DNA from: Tolypothrix sp. PCC 7910
GTDB taxonomy: Bacteria; Cyanobacteriota; Cyanobacteriia; Cyanobacteriales; Nostocaceae
Assembly (NCBI RefSeq): GCF_011769525.1
Contig: NZ_CP050440.1
Location: forward strand, 4,341,501 to 4,405,500
Reading direction: 5' to 3'
DNA: 64,000 bases
In this document: piece by piece, positions 62,061-64,000 of the stretch
Position numbering within the stretch: the first letter of the stretch is position 1
How the letters are laid out: every line of letters begins with the position of its first letter
The notes under the pieces: model-generated
Database searches by the model: none
The model's input: only the letters and a program-made list of their open reading frames with translations
Told to the model about the DNA's origin: nothing
Position numbers and translations under genes: made by a program

Positions 62061-63278
62061 TTAACCAATATCTTCTTTCAGTATCACCTTCTCGTTGACT
62101 ATATTGAGTTCAGTAATTGATTGTACTGGTTGTATAGCAGTTAGATGTGATGACACTTGTGCCCCTAGTTTCCGCAAACAGGTGAGTGTATCAATTGTGC
62201 TGAAATTGAGATTGCTGAAACTATCTTTAGAGACTCTGACTGAGATTAAGTTGGTTGGGATATGCTTTTTTGTGTTGAAGTCCAATTTTTGTACAAAGCC
62301 ATTAAATACAACAAAATCTAGGTGTTGTCCTAGATCTGCTGCAAAAACTTCGCTAATTGTTCGTAAAGTAATGGCAGCTATTAGATTTTGATATAATTCC
62401 TCAATTTCTCTTAACGTTCTCGGAATCCCATAAATCTCATCTTTCCCACCATCGTACCTGACTTCTGCAATTGTAGGAATAATTTTCCAAGTCGGGAGTT
62501 CATAATCAATTACTAATTGTTTTGCTGCAGAGAAATAAGCCACTTGAAATTGCTGAGGAAATGCCACCTTGTTTTCATCTGTATAGGATATGTATTGCAA
62601 ATCCTCTAACAATGGATATTCTGACCTTTCTAATACCATTTCATTGTAAAGAACTACAGCAGCTTCGGCTCTATCTTGATAAGCTTCCTCTAATTCATCA
62701 ACCTCTGCATTGCGCTTTTTAGTTTCTAAAATTGCAGTATGTTTATGCCATTCATAATTAGCTTTTAAGCGTTCTAGTGATAATTGACGACTGGTTTCTT
62801 TTTCTTCATATTTTTGTTTAGCAATTTGATAGTTTGATTCGGCATTTCGCAGCGCCTTCTGATATCTTCGCTCTAAAAAAGGTAGCCGTTGCATCAACCA
62901 ATGAGGTAAAGAAGGTGGTTTTTGAAATTGCGGTTGTGGGGATGCAATGGATAATTGCTGTGGTGTTTCCATTGCGGGAAATGTATCTCGAATTCGTAAG
63001 TTGTCAAATGAAATTGTGTCTTCTACTGCCAGAGTATGTTCTAGGATAGTTTGCAACTCACCGATCCAATCTGCTATTTCTGCATTAATTTCATCAACAT
63101 CAGTTAATCGCTGTTCTAAATAATTTAGCCCACTTTGTTTTTTTCTTGGCTGTAACAATTTGTGGGATTTCTGGGCGGCGCGTTTTTTTGCTATTTCCGC
63201 CTCTCTATGAGCGCGCGCACATTGCTTAGCACTATCTTTCATCAACTGAGATGGTATATTTCGTTTCATCTCTAGCAA
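62061..63278 (-). CDS. Coiled-coil protein of unknown function, 405 aa
   Basis: I do not recognise it with certainty. Residues 1-60 are basic (AHREAEIAKKRAAQK, QPRKKQ). A long coiled coil covers about 130-210 (KALRNAESNYQIAKQKYEEK, KKRNAEVDELEEAYQDRAEA). Residues 240-405 are a globular alpha/beta part (PTWKIIPTIAEVRYDGGKDE, EELYQNLIAAITLRTISEVF, NLISVRVSKDSFSNLNFSTI). This architecture resembles bacterial proteins in which such a region precedes an Mrr-type nuclease, but no nuclease domain is present here. No signal peptide. Alone on its strand near the window end. Confidence 0.6.
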   Translation of the reverse strand: MLEMKRNIPSQLMKDSAKQCARAHREAEIAKKRAAQKSHKLLQPRKKQSGLNYLEQRLTDVDEINAEIADWIGELQTILEHTLAVEDTISFDNLRIRDTFPAMETPQQLSIASPQPQFQKPPSLPHWLMQRLPFLERRYQKALRNAESNYQIAKQKYEEKETSRQLSLERLKANYEWHKHTAILETKKRNAEVDELEEAYQDRAEAAVVLYNEMVLERSEYPLLEDLQYISYTDENKVAFPQQFQVAYFSAAKQLVIDYELPTWKIIPTIAEVRYDGGKDEIYGIPRTLREIEELYQNLIAAITLRTISEVFAADLGQHLDFVVFNGFVQKLDFNTKKHIPTNLISVRVSKDSFSNLNFSTIDTLTCLRKLGAQVSSHLTAIQPVQSITELNIVNEKVILKEDIG

Positions 63279-64000
63279 CTCCTGATGTCTGGGTTCATAA
63301 AAACTTTTATGCTAGCAAGATACATTTTATTTGCCCTCATAGTACTTAACTATTGATTTTGGCTGTGACTATAAATAATCATGCTAGCGTGACAAAGAGA
63401 AACAAACAATATATATTCAAGATTGCTTTTCAGTGAAAATACTGAAAATTTATCTATTAAATTATTGGGCAAAAAAATTGTATGAGCTAGTCTATGTTCT
63501 TAAAGGTTGGTTGATATTGCTACCTGGATTTCACAATTTTTTTACTCTAAAAATAGAATATTTTATGTAACTTTTCTAACTGTATAAAAACGAAAAAACC
63601 TCCAACAAAAATTTATATTATGTCTAGTTAAATACAAGTTGATTGTCAGTAAAGGATGAATCATGAGCATAACTACCCTGAAACTTATAACATTGGGTGA
63701 CAGTGAGCTATTTAATTTATTGCATAAGCATATAGTTATGCATGGTTATAAATAATTAACATCTTAATTCTTGCTGTAATATTTCTTAGAACTTAACTAG
63801 ATGTTTACTGAGATAATTTTTGCAACTCCGAGTTGAAGATAGTTAAATTTCATACTAAGTTTGCACCTTTATGTATCAGTGCTAATTTCTTAGCAAAACT
63901 ATTGATCAGTTGTAGAGTATTTTTTGTCAAAAAAATACTAATAATGACAAAGATGATGCGATCGCTATCCTATAAAATCCCTCCAATTTTCGATGTAACT
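63279..64000. other. 722-bp AT-rich region; one doubtful small ORF at 63663-63755
   Basis: No confident gene. A 30-codon frame at 63663-63755 (MSITTLKLITLGDSELFNLL, then HKHIVMHGYK) has AAAGGA seven bases before its ATG and could be a small protein, but I see no family. The rest is AT-rich without repeats I recognise, apart from a HIP1 GCGATCGC at 63958-63965. Confidence 0.4.

Overview
The window comes from a filamentous, probably nitrogen-fixing cyanobacterium of the Nostocales type. The evidence is many copies of the octamer GCGATCGC (HIP1), heptamer short tandem repeats between genes, helical carotenoid proteins and a CTDH, a phycobiliprotein lyase (CpcT family), Ycf66, an SLH/OprB porin, Uma2 endonucleases and a molybdate uptake region. 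I cannot name the species. Genes are short transcription units on both strands. Intergenic DNA is full of small palindromes, G-rich islands and MITE-like elements. I see no transposase, CRISPR array, prophage or rRNA.

Layout. 0.1-9 kb: a PhoD-type phosphatase, then a photoprotection neighbourhood with three helical carotenoid protein (HCP) paralogues and one CTDH (the carotenoid-carrier homologue of the OCP C-terminal domain). These are interleaved with queG, a HAD phosphatase, an acidic disordered protein and an orphan ABC ATPase. 9-21 kb: housekeeping genes (Uma2, miaB, gnd, ycf66, a family-39-like glycosyltransferase, a group 2 sigma factor, recD2). 21-30 kb: two large repeat proteins, a 1350-residue NACHT NTPase with a long HEAT array and a 1100-residue TPR-CHAT protease with a nearly uniform 120-bp repeat array, separated by a broken small gene. 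30-45 kb: metabolic and regulatory genes (Ap4A phosphorylase, a class V aminotransferase, a NarL-type regulator, a Crp-family regulator, an amidase, pgeF, birA, an M23 peptidase, ribE, a bifunctional nuclease, a ferredoxin-like aldo/keto reductase). 45.8-56.1 kb: a molybdate region with an outer-membrane porin, modA, a regulator joining an XRE helix-turn-helix to a periplasmic-binding-protein-like domain, two small unknown proteins, a fused modBC and a second modA. 56-64 kb: tRNA-Cys, a CpcT-type lyase, a TPR protein, a penicillin acylase family protein and a coiled-coil protein of unknown function.

The two most promising systems are these. First, an inverted repeat ACCAA-N5-TTGGT occurs five times (two perfect, three with one mismatch) between the porin and modA, and once more inside a perfect 14-bp-arm palindrome upstream of the XRE/PBP regulator; this looks like a molybdate-responsive regulon with its own operator. 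Second, three diverged HCPs and one CTDH are packed into 6.3 kb, with graded loss of the residues that let OCP dock on phycobilisomes. Several smaller events of genome decay and repeat insertion are also readable: a MITE split by another repeat directly upstream of a Crp-family gene, a MITE ending an MFS gene remnant, and a palindrome that supplies the stop codon of a modA gene.
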